Below, piece after piece: positions 11,414-26,814 of a stretch of DNA of 64,000 nucleotides. The notes beneath the pieces were generated by a model. The model was given only the letters and a program-made list of their open reading frames with translations, was not told the origin of the DNA and did no database searches. The DNA is from Lamellibrachia satsuma (Eukaryota; Annelida; Polychaeta; Sabellida; Siboglinidae), in the NCBI GenBank assembly GCA_033239005.1, contig BSQZ01000006.1, positions 12,637,662-12,701,661 of the forward strand, written 5' to 3'. The stretch's first letter is position 1; each line of letters opens with the position of its first letter. A program made the position numbers and the translations under genes.

Positions 11414-11680
11414 ATGAAGGTCGTACTGATGATGCTGATGCTGGTGGCGCTAGTCTGCGAAGGTGCGGAGCCAATAGACCCAGAATGTTTTCATTGCGTA
11501 CAACAGTTTTTTAAATGCTACAAAAAGAATGGATGTGCTCTTAAGGATAAAAAACATTTCCGTGCATACTGCAAGAGGGAATACGACGAATGCATGGAAT
11601 TCTGCATGACTATGCTCAAACGGTTGAGAACAGGTGACTTTCCGGCCTCCAGATACGAAGGGTGGTGGGATGATCGGTAG
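11414..11680 (+). CDS. Secreted seven-cysteine peptide, copy A
   Basis: 88 codons. The ATG is preceded directly by a polypyrimidine tract and AG (ggttctgtttctcgtggcag|ATG), so translation starts at the first base of an exon; an upstream in-frame ATG at 11381 would run through the acceptor and is rejected. Residues 1-17 are a signal peptide (MKVVLMMLMLVALVCEG). The mature part has cysteines at 25, 28, 35, 41, 53, 60 and 64 (spacing C-x2-C-x6-C-x5-C-x11-C-x6-C-x3-C), and is basic and probably helical around KREYDECMEFC. The cysteine number is odd, so either one stays free or the peptide dimerises. AATAAA at 12115 is a plausible polyadenylation signal. About 69% identical to copies B and C over 77 residues, all cysteines kept. 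I do not recognise the family; extracellular location is inferred from the signal peptide. Confidence 0.75.
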   Translation: MKVVLMMLMLVALVCEGAEPIDPECFHCVQQFFKCYKKNGCALKDKKHFRAYCKREYDECMEFCMTMLKRLRTGDFPASRYEGWWDDR

Positions 11681-12929
11681 TCAATGTTCACGAGACATGG
11701 ACGGCAATCGGCAGAGGAGAACAGTTGGTGACTGTTAACATCGCAAGCACGTCGTAAGAAACACGTGCCTGAAATATGCCATCACTGAAGTAAGGTAGTA
11801 TTAGCTGAGCCACTGGACTAATTGAGCCACCCATGTTTCCCAAGAAGCGACAGCAGTGACAGATACTTGGTACCACCCAGTGAATAAACAAGATTGGCGT
11901 ACAATATGTGCCATTTTCACAAAGGTCAGCAACTGTGATTTAAAATGTGTTTCTTGATGTTTTTCATAACTTTTGGTGACTGTGATTAATGTCTGTTGGT
12001 GTGTAAACTATCAACTCATGCGACTAGACTTCATTGTCTGTGCACTTATAAATCGTTTAACCATTCACAGAGAAGAAGTTGATTTTACATCACTTCGCGC
12101 ATTAATAAGAAGTGAATAAAAAAACTTAATTGTTGAAACGGGTCTAGTTGTGCCACGCAAGGCCCAAGCGAGCGTTAGTTGAGCATTGGTTAAACACAAA
12201 TAAAGAACGAAGACAAGTGTTGCATTACTCCAAAATACATCATGGAATTCATCATTCCGAGTAATCCGAAGCGTGTTGACTTGTCAGTGACGTATTGTAC
12301 ACATAGTGTAGATGTGTTGGCTGAGTTGTTATGAAGTTTTAGAAGAAGGTTGACGTAAATTATACAAATAAAGCATTTACCCATTGTAACTCAACTTACG
12401 CGACAATGTGACTGAACGTACCCCACACCAAGTGTTAGTTGAGACTGTGTGAAATAGCTAAATATCATTATCTATGCATACAATATATATATTATCGTGA
12501 TCTAAACTGCTCTACTAATAATCATACTTTATGTGAGTAAAAACAATTTTGACTGCGGCTGAACTTGGATTTGAGCATAATTATAACGTGGATCGAAATC
12601 TTTAACCTCACAACAGTTGGGTGTATAAAATATATAGTTAGCTTCTATCCGCACAAATATTGGGCGAAAAGCTGGTTTGGGTATAATAATCTGCATGTTG
12701 CATGTGTCTAGTTGCGTTAGGACATTTATCGATTTGCTGTTTATATAATAGTGTCGTCCCATTTACAAGAAACCAGTGGAATTTACTACGTACAAACATT
12801 ATTTCATGTAATTCGTTAGATATATTCCAGACAAGCCTCATTCAACACCTAAGAGAGTAACCGACTAGGCACCACGCACACTGGCGTCATTTGCCTTCAT
12901 TTACTTTGATCCTCATATTCTACGTAGGT

Positions 12930-13512
12930 GATGCAGTCGAGGAGATGACGTGGAAGGGAGTCAAGCGTGGACTGGTACAATCATCCTGGCGTTCTTGACA
13001 TATACTTACTAGGTTAACCTGTTGAATATTTTGAAAACCTCAAGTAGGTCGACTCTCAGTCTCAAGAGTTGTGATGTTTGGAGCTCTCAACCTATTAGGG
13101 TATTCCATTTGTCTCAAGTCCGGTATCATTCTGATCGCCTTATGTTGCATACTTTCTAATAGGTTTGCTATTTTTTTAATGGCGCTATTCCTAAGTGCAG
13201 TAGTTCAGCCACCATCTCCTCGGTCTTATATTTGATGGCTCTGTTGACCAAGTCTAGCATAGCATTTGCCTTATAAGATGCTTCAACACTCTGCTACGTT
13301 ACTTCAACTATGTCTGTTGTTATCAAGTCTTTTTCTTCATGTGATATTTATATGGGGTCATCACCCATAAAGTATTTTTGTGACAATGGTGCACACACAT
13401 GCATATGTATGCATTAAACAGCAAATTAATTTCTCATCGTCTTCGAATATGCTACCTGACTAAACCGTTTTGTGTTAAATTTTAGAAGTTTGTTACTCAC
13501 ATCCTCGTCGTT
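12930..13512 (-). pseudogene. CR1-like LINE, RT 3' part (block A)
   Basis: The minus strand matches the block C CR1 (50606-51560) base by base over long stretches, for example cctcaagtaggtcgactctcag and gagctctcaacctattaggg. At its upstream end it reads [14 protein letters not shown], directly after the (TA)n tract, so the tract sits at the RT motif IYIND. The 5' half of the same CR1 appears beyond the LINE insertion at 16117-16365. Confidence 0.8.
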
Positions 13513-13513
13513 A

Positions 13514-16116
<2,603 letters not shown>

Positions 16117-16365
16117 CCGATATATTCTCCTATTTACGTATCCACCTATCCCATGCGCAGTTAATTTCGTCGCCAGCCTGCGGTGTGGGACCCGGTCTAA
16201 TGCATTGTTGAAATCTAAATAAATAAGCCCTTCGTCGATATAAGAAGTAACTCTATCTAGGTGCACTAAAATGTTCGTAAGACATGACCGTTCCTTCATA
16301 AATGCATGTGGTGAAGCCTTAATGCAATACAACATAAAATACTTCTATTGCGCTAATATCTTCGG
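16117..16365 (-). pseudogene. CR1-like LINE, RT middle part (block A)
   Basis: The minus strand reads [20 protein letters not shown], then [35 protein letters not shown], where the (TA)n tract begins. This is the CR1 RT region just upstream of the IYIND motif; the continuation ([14 protein letters not shown]) is on the other side of the (TA)n-LINE-(TA)n insertion at 13512. FNNALD replaces the usual FxKAFD. Confidence 0.8.
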
Positions 16366-16369
16366 GAAA

Positions 16370-17229
16370 CCCAACCTCGGCAGTGCACCACAACAAAAGG
16401 GGTTAAACTAAGTGTCGCATAAGGTGGTACTTGTTTTTGTCGTTGCCTATTCTAAATCGTTTCCTTATTACCACTAGTAAGCCGTTGTTCCGGCACGAGT
16501 GCATATTTTATATTTACTCACTGTAGTGCTTGTATGAGCAAAAGGTTTCATACTATTTTAACGCTGAAGTGGTTCCGGACCTTTATAAGCATTGCCAGTG
16601 GGCGTTAAAATAGTTCGGTTTGGTGTTCACGTCGGCTGGGTTATCAGCAACACAAAGAGGCAGGGTCAGTCCTCTTATAAACTGCATACTAACTAGACGT
16701 TCTTTTATACAAAGTATCGCACTGGGGGTGAAGACCTCTGACTTTTCATTGCATGGACGCAACACGTCTTGTCATTCCTCACGTAGTGCCCATGCCAAGC
16801 GCGAACGATTAAACATACTATATTTTAATTTTTCTTTTGTTGTATCTTTTATGTCAAACCTCTATTTTTATTATCTATATACTTACATTATTTTACAATA
16901 AAGATACAGTTAGAATTTTTTTTAGAACATTTGAGTCTGGTGTGGCTAGTATGACCATCGTCGACAGGGATCCTAGCAATTCACGTCAACATGCAAGTCT
17001 CATATGTTGTTATCTCAATGTTTATAGTCATCAAAGTTGTACTTTTAGGTTGTCAACAACCGCCCCTGTGGGCTCACCCTGATAATTCTCATGAAGAGAG
17101 CCTGTGCCTAAGCGCTGATGTCCTGAACTTGAAGTTGTCAAAGGGTACCATCGCATTCTTTGGTGTGATTATACTGACTAGGAGACGCATAAGCAGCGTA
17201 CGTTTATAGAAACTCACAATTCCAAACCC
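16370..17229. other. Unassigned; possible retroelement trace
   Basis: A minus-strand frame at 16765-16583 includes LCVADNPADVNTKPNYFNAH, which faintly resembles the end of LTR-retroelement RNase H domains (NPADxxT). It is too short to call. Nothing else recognised. Confidence 0.25.
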
Positions 17230-19382
17230 TAACAGTAATACAAACCTAACGCTTTCCTATTTATGTATTCTATTAATTGTCACTGCTCACGACGCAGAAG
17301 TAAACCCTGGTCCTTGCAGGCCTAGGCATCCATGTCAGTTGTGCGACAAAGCTGTTAAGTGGAGCCAGAAGGGTGTCAGATGCGATAACTGCTTTGGTTG
17401 GTATCATACTGATTGTATTAGCATCAACACACACATTTAGGAAGAGCTCAACCATACATGAGTGTTCTGATTTTGTTATGCCTGTGGTCTACCTAACTAC
17501 TCTTTAGGACACTTGTTCATTTATAATTCAATTGAACTGTCTAACAGTTTGTATAGCTTAGCATCATTAAATGATGAAAATGAGCAGCTAGGAATACCTG
17601 AAGCTGCTTCATCGCCACTCCCAAAGTACAAATGTAAAACTACACACAACACCAACAAAGTCAGAAAAAGATCACTGAGACTTCTCGTAATAAACTGTCA
17701 AACCATCAAAGCCAAACGAAAGTCACTGGCAACATGCATTGACACACACAAACCACATATAGTCATAGGAACTGAATCTTGGTTAACGGTGACATCTTTC
17801 CAGCTAATTTCACTACATTCCGCAAAGACCGTGACTCAAACAAAGGTGACGGAGGTGCATTCATTGCTCTTCGCAACGACCTAATTGGTACTCATCAGCT
17901 CGAGTTCGACGTTGACTGTGAGATAATTTTAGTTAAACTCCAACTTGCAGGGTGTAAATTAGATCTCGTAGGGTCATTCTACCGCCCACCAGGCAACAGC
18001 GATACGAAATACCTGGAGAATCTACGAGAATCTCTGTCCAAGATAAACATCCAGAAGGGCATGACTGTCTGCTTGGGGGGAGATTTCAACGTGAGAGACA
18101 TCCTGTGGGAATCCCACTATCATAGACAAAGTAAAAGTAAGTAAGCCAACCATATCACAGCAACTCATGGACATTGCATGTGAATTCTTATTACACCAAC
18201 TAGTTAACGAACCTACAAGAAAGGACAATATACATGATTTGTTCTTAATATCCAATCCAACACTTATAGATCAGGTTATGCTAATTCCAGGCATCAGCGA
18301 CCACGATGGAATTCCAATGGTGGACTTAGCAGCAACAAAACCAAAACTAAACAAACAAAAACCCAGGAAAGTATTCTTGTACAAAAAGGCTAAAGTTAAT
18401 TACTTGAAAAGTTACCTGAGAGAAATGAGCAAACTAATAACATCACCAGTAAATGCAAGCAAATCAACAAACAATTGGATTTCAAATTTCCTTGCTAAAA
18501 GGAAGCAAAGAGTATTTGTAGATTGAGAGTATTCGTAGTGGGTCAAGTCAGGTGTGCCAAGGTGAACAGTGCCAAGGTGAACAGTGTCATGGTGAACAGT
18601 GCCAAGGTGAACAGTGCCAAGGTGAACAGTGCTCTGTCCTTTACTTTTTTTCTTATATATATTAATGATTTGCTAAATAATATCATCTCCACAGTCAGAC
18701 TGTTTGCTGACGATTGTATCATGTATGCCCCAATTAGATGCTCACCAGACTTCCAGCAACTCTAGTCAGATTTCTACACTCTGTCCAAATGGCAGGATAC
18801 ATGGCAGATGGGAGTTAATACTTCAAAATGCTTTTTATTATGTCTGTCACATGCTAGGTCACCTAATCAATTAAAATACACGTTAGGAAAGTCAACATTA
18901 CAAGAAACAACATCGCACTCTTACTTAGGTGTTGAAATCACACACAACCTCAAGTGTGGAATCATGTCAACGTTGCCAAAGCAAATAGGGCCCTGGGATT
19001 TATTAGACGTAACCTTTGTTCATGTCCCCAATGCCTCAAATTAACAGCATAACAATCCCTTGTTCGCCCACACCTTGAATACTCATCGAAAATCTGGGAT
19101 CACTACACACAGGAATTTACAGATCAAATCGAGAGAGTCCAAAGAAGATCGGCCCGCTTTGTATGTAAAGACTACAAGAGAACAAGCAGTGTAACATCAA
19201 TGCTGAAGTTCCTCCAATGGGATACCTTAGAAAACAGGAGGAAGGTGACCAGACTCTCCATATTCCATAAAATCCACCACGGCCAAACTGCAATTCCCGC
19301 AGAAGAATTCGTACACCCAGTTAAGCGCCCAGAAAGATCAACTTCAGTGGTATTAGCTGCGTTAAGACTGCGCGCCGAATTC

Positions 19383-19384
<2 letters not shown>
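17230..19384 (+). pseudogene. PHD-APE-RT non-LTR retrotransposon (CR1/Crack-like), broken
   Basis: Domains in order on the plus strand: EVNPGP followed by a PHD-type finger (about 17290-17490; CQLCDKAVKWS, VRCDNCFGWYHTDC, CYACGLPNYS); endonuclease (about 17680-18330; VINCQTI, IVIGTESWL, LVGSFYRPPG, GGDFNVRDILWE, GISDHDG); and RT (about 18370-19370; [53 protein letters not shown]). At least five stops or frameshifts break it. The GVPQG motif is replaced by a 15-bp minisatellite (18556-18630). The element ends at a (TA)n tract at 19385. PHD fingers are known in CR1-like LINEs. Confidence 0.85.
18556..18630 (+). repeat. 15-bp minisatellite inside the RT GVPQG motif
   Basis: Five units of gccaaggtgaacagt (the third reads gtcatggtgaacagt) follow ggtgt directly, where a functional RT would read GVPQG. 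The unit looks like a local expansion of the motif codons. Two further units occur at 21046-21075 in an unrelated transposon. Confidence 0.9.
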
Positions 19385-19448
<64 letters not shown>

Positions 19449-19477
19449 GTATATATATATGTATATATATATATGTA

Positions 19478-19540
<63 letters not shown>
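19385..19540. repeat. (TA)n microsatellite with TATG/TGTG variants
   Basis: TA tract with tatgta and gtgtgtgt interruptions. It abuts the 3' end of the PHD-APE-RT LINE. Confidence 0.95.
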
Positions 19541-19544
<4 letters not shown>

Positions 19545-19868
19545 CACAAGCAGTTCCTAATTGATAAGCAGTTCCAATTGTAAACAGTTGGATTGGTACG
19601 CTGGGGAGCTATGGGAGATAAGCAAGTTAAAACAAGTGGGTTTCTAATTTACGGCGAAATGTTGTTATATTTCCTACACCTACAGACTTAACACTAACAG
19701 GGATTGAATACCACAGAGGCGGTGCAGCAACAGAAAAAACTGTATAGTTTCGACATTTGTCTTAACACTGGGAACAAAAAGTAGAGTAGAATCAGATAAT
19801 CGAAGTTGTGTAGCACTAGGCTGTCTTGCAAGAGTGAGCAGTGAATGTAAATACAGAACAAGCTAACT
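19545..19868 (-). pseudogene. LINE 3' fragment shared with 61040-61330
   Basis: Matches 61040-61180 (shared words: cgacatttgtcttaacactg, gctgtcttgcaagagtgagcagtga), and the match resumes at 21785-21950 after the pogo relic. At 61 kb the same sequence lies directly 3' of a minus-strand RT, so this is the 3' end of that LINE family, split here by the pogo-like insertion. Confidence 0.65.
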
Positions 19869-20168
19869 CGAAGTGCCCGTGACCATCAAAAACCCTTCGA
19901 GTTATCTGGAGTTCGATTTATCAGAAGCTCTGGATAATTCGAAGTTTTCTTGAATGTCTTCGATTTATCAGGCTCTCTCGGTGTCGCACCAGTTTACGGT
20001 TTGCAACCAGATACAATCGCCCGAAAAACGTTAAGACTGTACTGGCAATTATTTCTTAAGATTATACACCATTTGTTTTGACTGTTGATATCACCAGTGT
20101 TATGCCATTCCAGTTGCAAAATTACTCAAAAACACATTACATTGTATTTTAAGCTTATGCGTTTTTCG

Positions 20169-20196
20169 TGGAGAGAGAGAGAGAGAGATAGAGAGT

Positions 20197-20230
<34 letters not shown>

Positions 20231-20312
20231 TAGAGAGAGGGAGAGAGAGAGAAAGAGAGAGATATAGAGGGAGAGAGAGAGAGAGAGATAGAGAGATAGA
20301 GAGAGAGAGAGA
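20169..20312. repeat. (GA)n microsatellite
   Basis: About 140 bp of GA with gata and gaaa interruptions, within the pogo-like relic. Confidence 0.95.
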
Positions 20313-20884
20313 ACATCTATACATGTACATGTATAATTTTTTTAATCATTAAATAATAACAACAAAAACCTACAACAAAAATCAAATACAAGAACAGGTC
20401 CATGTAAAATTGTTCAACAGACTTGCACATTATGAAGTGGTGTATATGTACTGTACGTGCATTGCAACATTATTTGTTCATTGTTTTCAAACTTCATTAT
20501 ATGAAACATGCAGTAACGTTACTGTCTGAAATCCACATGTATGTATGAACAAAAGGAACGCGTTAGCAGGATGGGAGGTAACCAGGTAATCAGTACAGTA
20601 CACGTACATTATACTATTCTACATGTACGTGCATTTTGTACATGTATATAAAAATTGACAAATCCTCAGTCTTGTTCTTCTTGCCCTTTGGAATGCACAC
20701 CAGTAGGAAGTCACCTGGACTGTATATTTTCCTGATGAATAAAATATACATGTATTGGTAAACTGTATTGGTAAAATATACATGTATTGGTAAACCAATG
20801 AAGACTGCACTTGCTTGTGACAGTCTGATTTTGTGATTCATTAACATTCTCATATCACCGACTCAATCTCACCACAAACTATGT

Positions 20885-21300
20885 GGAATGTTATGCATCT
20901 TTTTGAAGCGATTTAACTACTCATCACTGCATGTCCAGTCTATACCCAGACTGCATGCTATCTCCTCTGCTTTTGCTGCCAACACAAGTTCGCTGAGAGG
21001 TATGTTGGCCGATCTAGCTTCTTCGATCTAGCTTCTTCGAACAGTGCCAAGGTGAACGGTGTCATGGTGAACAGTCAAAAGGGTCATACCAATATCCTCG
21101 TGTTCGTAGTCTTTTTAATCAAAATTACCGTCATCAAATTTTCTTCTGTATCGTGCTTTGTCCTTCAAGATACCTGTGAGGGCACTAGCTGCCACACCAA
21201 ATTCATCTGCAATTAGTTGTTTCTTGCTGGGGTTTGCTTACACGGCCTCAAGTAATTGTACTTTTCTCTTGAGTGACAATGCAGTGTTTTTTCTCGACAA
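20885..21300 (-). pseudogene. CENP-B-type DNA-binding domain of a pogo-like transposase
   Basis: Minus strand, first helix-turn-helix: ALSLKRKVQLLEAV, stop, KKQLIADEFGVAASALTGIL, KDKARYRRKF (about 21295-21110). Second, CENPB-type: ANIPLSELVLAAKAEEIACS, LGIDWTCSDE, stop, LNRFKKMHNI (about 21018-20900). Order and spacing match pogo/Tigger/CENP-B proteins. Between them lies a two-unit copy of the 15-bp minisatellite. The DDE domain is gone. Confidence 0.8.
21046..21075 (+). repeat. Two units of the 15-bp minisatellite
   Basis: gccaaggtgaacggt then gtcatggtgaacagt. With flanking gaacagt this matches units 2-3 of the array at 18556-18630 with one mismatch, 2.5 kb away in an unrelated element. Confidence 0.9.
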
Positions 21301-21385
21301 GCCTAGGCTGAAATGACTGGCTTTAGACGCTGCAGATGCGGTCGTTCATGTGTACAGCGCACGTGCTCTCAGCATCTGCCGGGCT

Positions 21386-21481
21386 GTTGAAAGATACTGT
21401 TCGCACGAGGTGTCAGATCGGGCGACCGGCCGCGTTGAAAGATACTGTTCGCACGAGGTGTCAGATCGGGCGACCGGCCGC
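21386..21481 (+). repeat. 48-bp perfect tandem duplication
   Basis: A 48-bp unit beginning gttgaaagatactgttcgca occurs twice without a mismatch, inside the pogo-like relic. Recent local duplication. Confidence 0.95.
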
Positions 21482-22016
21482 GATCAAAGCGACTGTGACA
21501 TGAAAGGCAGTGACACTTCAAAGTTTGCGGTGAAACAAAGCGACGACCGGACGTTCGGCTTAAGCGGCGGATAAAACCTCTTTGTGAAGTCAATTGGGAC
21601 AGAACATTTTTTTCATGTTATACGAATTACGGATAACTCGAATTCGCATTAACCGGAGTATTTGTACAGAGACAAACAAAGCCTCGGGCCGCGACCTGAC
21701 GCCAATTTCGAATTATCCAGCTTTTCGAATTAACCGACTTTGAATTAAGCGGCGTGCACTGCGTGCTCGTTGCTTGGATGAAAGTGCATGGTAGGTAATT
21801 GTGCAGATCTTATAAAAAATAATGCGATATGGGATCGTCAATGCAATGATTTAAGAAGTGGTGCTGAGTTAAAGAAACGAGTAGACCGGGAAACTATCCT
21901 TGCCAAATAATTGTGCACACACGTTGAAGTTTCGAGATGATAAAAGGAGTTGAAAAACCGGATTCCAAAACGCGCTCAGTCTATTGAAAAGAAATAGATA
22001 ATGACTGATCCCTTTG

Positions 22017-23087
<1,071 letters not shown>

Positions 23088-23260
23088 ATTCAGCCTTCTT
23101 TGAAATGCTTGCCCTCGCATACAGGTGAATGCCTCGGTGACATATAAATTAATGTGTAGTGTTGCAATGTGGATTTCCTTCTGTGATTAATCGAGATACA
23201 TGTTTTTCTTCGATTTGACATAATTTTCGTGATGGTTTTTAAGATGTCGAAAATTAATTA

Positions 23261-23712
23261 GGGCACGGACCACAGTTAGAATCCATCCGCCATTACAACG
23301 ATAAAGAGTCCCAAGGAAAACATGAATTGTGCAGTTTGGGTGAATTAGTGAGAGCAGAAATTGTGTGAATGAGTGAGTGGAAATGATGTTTTTGTGCACA
23401 GTAGCATCTGAGCTTTGAAATGCCATTTGTCAGTTGGTATACCTGTTGCGTAAGGACACAGTGGTCATTAGGCAGGATGTACTCATATTTTGGAAACCGA
23501 GGAATTTCATGGTTGAAATGCAGGGGGTCAGGCGTTGAAGCAATTTGTGCGAAAAGGAAGTATTCACTTTTCACGAATTTCACACAGCAGGTGTCTTAGT
23601 GGGTCTATCATGTGGTGTAAAAATTTTAAGAAAATTGCAGGGAAAATTTTCCATTGGGGCATAAAAACGTTATGATGATCGTCTATGGGAAATGTGACTG
23701 TGGTCCGTGCCC
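23261..23712. mobile_element. MITE with 16-bp perfect terminal inverted repeats
   Basis: Left end gggcacggaccacagt (23261-23276) and right end actgtggtccgtgccc (23697-23712) are perfect reverse complements. The 452-bp interior codes for nothing recognised. The left flank ends in tta; no clear target duplication. Confidence 0.65.
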
Positions 23713-23719
23713 AACAAAG

Positions 23720-24600
23720 TTTTCGGGAAGCTTCCAGGATCGCAAACAGATGTTTTACAGTGTGCAATAAAACTATAAATCTCAAATGGCGCTAATGCGT
23801 GATATAGTAAGCCCCGGGCATGAGAGTTAGCAGGTATGACTTTGCCCTTGTCAAAACCCTTCTGTAGAACTGCAGACGCTGTACTGTTTGGGAATTGGTG
23901 GGCAGAATCGTCCGCTCCACTAATGAGCTTGGGTCGGAAGTCTCACCTGTCAGAATCTTACATGCGGAGTTTTGGCTTTCCGTAGCACTAACCGTTTCAC
24001 ATGTGTATTCCGTGACATACAACCGACACTTGAGCGTCAAGAAACAGAAGAAATATACTCCAAATAATTATTTATGAGTGCATTTATCGGTTACATAGAA
24101 AATATTTCATAAATAGCCGCCATACTGTGCACGTGATGCTGCCTTTGGGTCACATGGCGTAACGCGATTTCGCGTAAAATGAGGCCAGAGTATGCCAGTA
24201 GCACAGACATAAATAAAACGCTTGTTAGTAAGTTAGTAGTTTATAGGGGATTATTAATAATGTAACTCTATGGCCAGCAGACGGCAATTCTTAGCGTGAC
24301 CTTATATTGACCTACAAGATTCCCGTTTTTGTATTCGCGTTCACGAAACATCCGGTTTTCTGTGAGATGCCAGAAACACATGCGTTCTGACAAAAAGGTA
24401 ATAATTTCACACTTTGACATGGTTATTGTCAGGTAACTTTAGTGATATACATATTAGAATGCATACAGACATGAAATGTGTGTTTATTGCTCTGTTTATT
24501 GCATTTTTGTAAGGTTTCACGTTTCATGAAAATGCGTTCGTTTTTGACGAGCGGGTCCTACGCCTATATAACAGCAACAACCATATAGAAAAAAATTATT
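23720..24600. other. No recognisable gene
   Basis: Short ORFs only on both strands. No domain, repeat array or transposon end recognised. Confidence 0.4.
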
Positions 24601-24626
24601 GGCGATTGACTTTGCCTAAGGAATTG

Positions 24627-25008
24627 TCTAGAACCCGGGCCCACCTCATTGTCGCCGTTATGACATACGATATGTATAGTAACCTTGCACAATATATGCA
24701 CTATGCATACTGAACTACGGGACATTAATAACCATGTTGTGCGTAAAAACAACATTTAATCACTTTTTGACCGTCGAATTCGCATATTTAATTCGCTTTA
24801 AGTGTCGCCATCTTGCGAATAAAGAGGGCAATGTGGCGCTCAATGCATGTTAAATGTGCGAATTCGAGCTTCGAAAAATGGTGATTAAATGTGTTCTTAC
24901 GCACAATATGTTTAATAATTTATATGTTACGTAGTTCAGTAAGCACTGTACATACTGCATGTTTGCATGTTAATAACGTCGAAATTGTGGTGGGCCCGGA
25001 TTCTAGAT
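24627..25008. mobile_element. Foldback (hairpin) element
   Basis: The left arm from about 24627 (tctagaacccgggcccacc) through gtgcgtaaaaac (24739) to cgaattcgcata (about 24791) is mirrored by the right arm from about 24855 to 25008, with landmarks ttacgcac and ggtgggcccggattctaga. Arms are about 155-165 bp with moderate divergence, and the loop is about 60 bp. No coding capacity. Confidence 0.75.
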
Positions 25009-25009
25009 A

Positions 25010-25356
25010 AGTACATAAAACAATGTATCCTCGGCACGTCGAGGCTAGGCGGAGTCTATGAAGAAGAAAAGCCGTCGAAACCGAATTGTTAATTGGCGAT
25101 GATCAATAAATGATATATTGCACTGGTCACGACTCGTGATATTGGCTGGGCTAATGTATGCTAAACGCTAAATGGCTAATGAGAATATGCCAATTTTTAA
25201 AATCTGTCAAAAGCTTTGCGGATGAGATGAATGTTTTAAATCACTAGCTATTATTTCAGTTGTGTTTGTGTGAAATGCCTACGTTACGAGTATGACGAAA
25301 ACGGGCTGTTTGCTAGAAAAAGCATATATATGTGGTTACTATAGTAGGCCTATAAA
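25010..25356. other. No recognisable gene
   Basis: No feature recognised between the hairpin element and the next (TA)n tract. Confidence 0.4.
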
Positions 25357-25466
<110 letters not shown>

Positions 25467-26198
25467 GATATATGTACTTTTAATAGTGTATAAATTATAA
25501 ATAAACTTACAATGCTTCGAAACCGGTGTGCCGCGGTTCACTGGTGTGCCGTGATATAGTCCATGGTGTGCCGAGGTACTTTCGTAGAGGAAAAACTAGA
25601 ACATTACTGTGTTTTAGTAATATCAAGCTACTATCGTATTCTAAATTCACGATGAGGCATTTTGCATTGCATGGTTTTGGGTACTATATTAGGCTGCACA
25701 CCTTTGGCAGAGCGTATATATTATTATGTTGTTTCAGCAGTTTTGCCTCACGGATGTTTTCATTTCTGTTGGCGTAACTCAAATTCCCCTTGAGGATGAT
25801 ATGCACATGGCGGCATCTGCACGGTGGTGCGTTTTTGTACTCCGGAAAACGGCATTTCGTTCGATATTTAAGGTTCGGAGTACACTGTGAAGATTTGTAG
25901 AAACAGCGCATACTTAGCAATAGTTGAAATCATATCGTGAGCAATTACGAAACATAAACGGTATGATAGTATTACTACAATATAAATGGAAACAAATTAT
26001 TTAATTATTTTTTAAGTTTCTACTTCCCCAGAAATAATAGCTAGAAAGATTGAGAAGCACTGTCATACCGGAAGCGTGAAGTCAGGTCAACCCAATTTGC
26101 CTTTAGGCCGTATAGGTGCCAGTCTAAAGTGGAAATTGACGTGTTTATTACGAAGACATGTTTGACCACTCGAATTTACCTGCTAAACTAAAAATAGA

Positions 26199-26340
26199 GT
26201 GAGAAGATTAAGTATCATTGAAAGCACCTACACGAGTGCTCACTACTTCTGTGCAACCAGTTCCAAACAGACCACCGAGATATTGGTCGACACTGCACAG
26301 CTCGCCACGCCAAGTATTCTTTCTGCTGTCTTATCGGAAG
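26199..26340 (+). other. Leader-like segment, block B
   Basis: Copy of the 140-bp segment with donor-like GGAAG|GTAATT at 26340/26341. It could be the 5'-UTR exon of the peptide gene whose coding exon starts at 29870. Confidence 0.45.
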
Positions 26341-26814
26341 GTAATTCGTTTAGCAACATTCTAGCTATTTTATTAGAATCTGATTGGTAATGATACAATA
26401 CAACTCGTTTCTATTCATAATGTTATTACATATACAACCCTTGTGATGTGTCTGCTCCGGTTTTCTGCATGAGCGTGTAAATGTGAGAATCACACAACAA
26501 TGTCGAGGCAGGGAGATTAAATACGATGAAAGGCACATTTCTTCGTTGTCAAACACATATGTGCAGGTACACTATATATCACTTATATCGAGTGACATGG
26601 ATCATCTGGAGATGTGTGTTGAAAAATAAAATACACTCGAAAATTGTTGCCGTTCAAATGTATTCCACTTTTGTTTCATTTCAGTTGAAAAATATTCAAA
26701 GTGTCAAATTTTTATGTGTAGCAATTCAAATTGTCAATGCATAGTGAACAATTGAGCACCACTTGGGAAGTTTGTTTATTTGACAAGTATATCGGTACAT
26801 TCAGTGTTATATGC

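Larger units (their letters stand above)
8337..13512 (+). repeat. Block A: first copy of the peptide locus
   Basis: Similarity to block B starts near ggtactat.ttaggctgcaca (8337 here, 25679 in B) and continues through a conserved tgttggygtaactcaaattc segment, two copies of the 140-bp leader-like segment, a Tc1 relic, a peptide exon, a shared 3' region with polyadenylation-type signals, and a minus-strand CR1 tail. By eye the noncoding parts are roughly 80% identical to B and C. A lacks the inverted-repeat element found in the Tc1 relic of B and C, and lacks the (TA)n tracts downstream of the peptide, so it split off first. Confidence 0.85.
19869..21765 (-). mobile_element. Pogo/Tigger-like DNA transposon relic
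   Basis: The ends carry inverted sequence typical of pogo termini: left near 19870-19960 (cgagttatct, tggataattcgaag), right near 21630-21765, whose reverse complement begins cagtgcacgccgcttaattc and goes on to gataattcgaa. The minus strand holds remnants of the transposase N-terminus (21300-20885). The element interrupts a LINE 3' fragment whose uninterrupted version is at 61040-61330. Exact termini and the expected TA duplication are not clear. Confidence 0.65.

Noticed and set aside
16583..16765. LTR-retroelement RNase H tail (NPADVNTKP)
   Set aside because: About ten matching residues only and no neighbouring domains or LTRs.
20100..20330. SLSLSL minus-strand ORF
   Set aside because: Reading of the (GA)n repeat.
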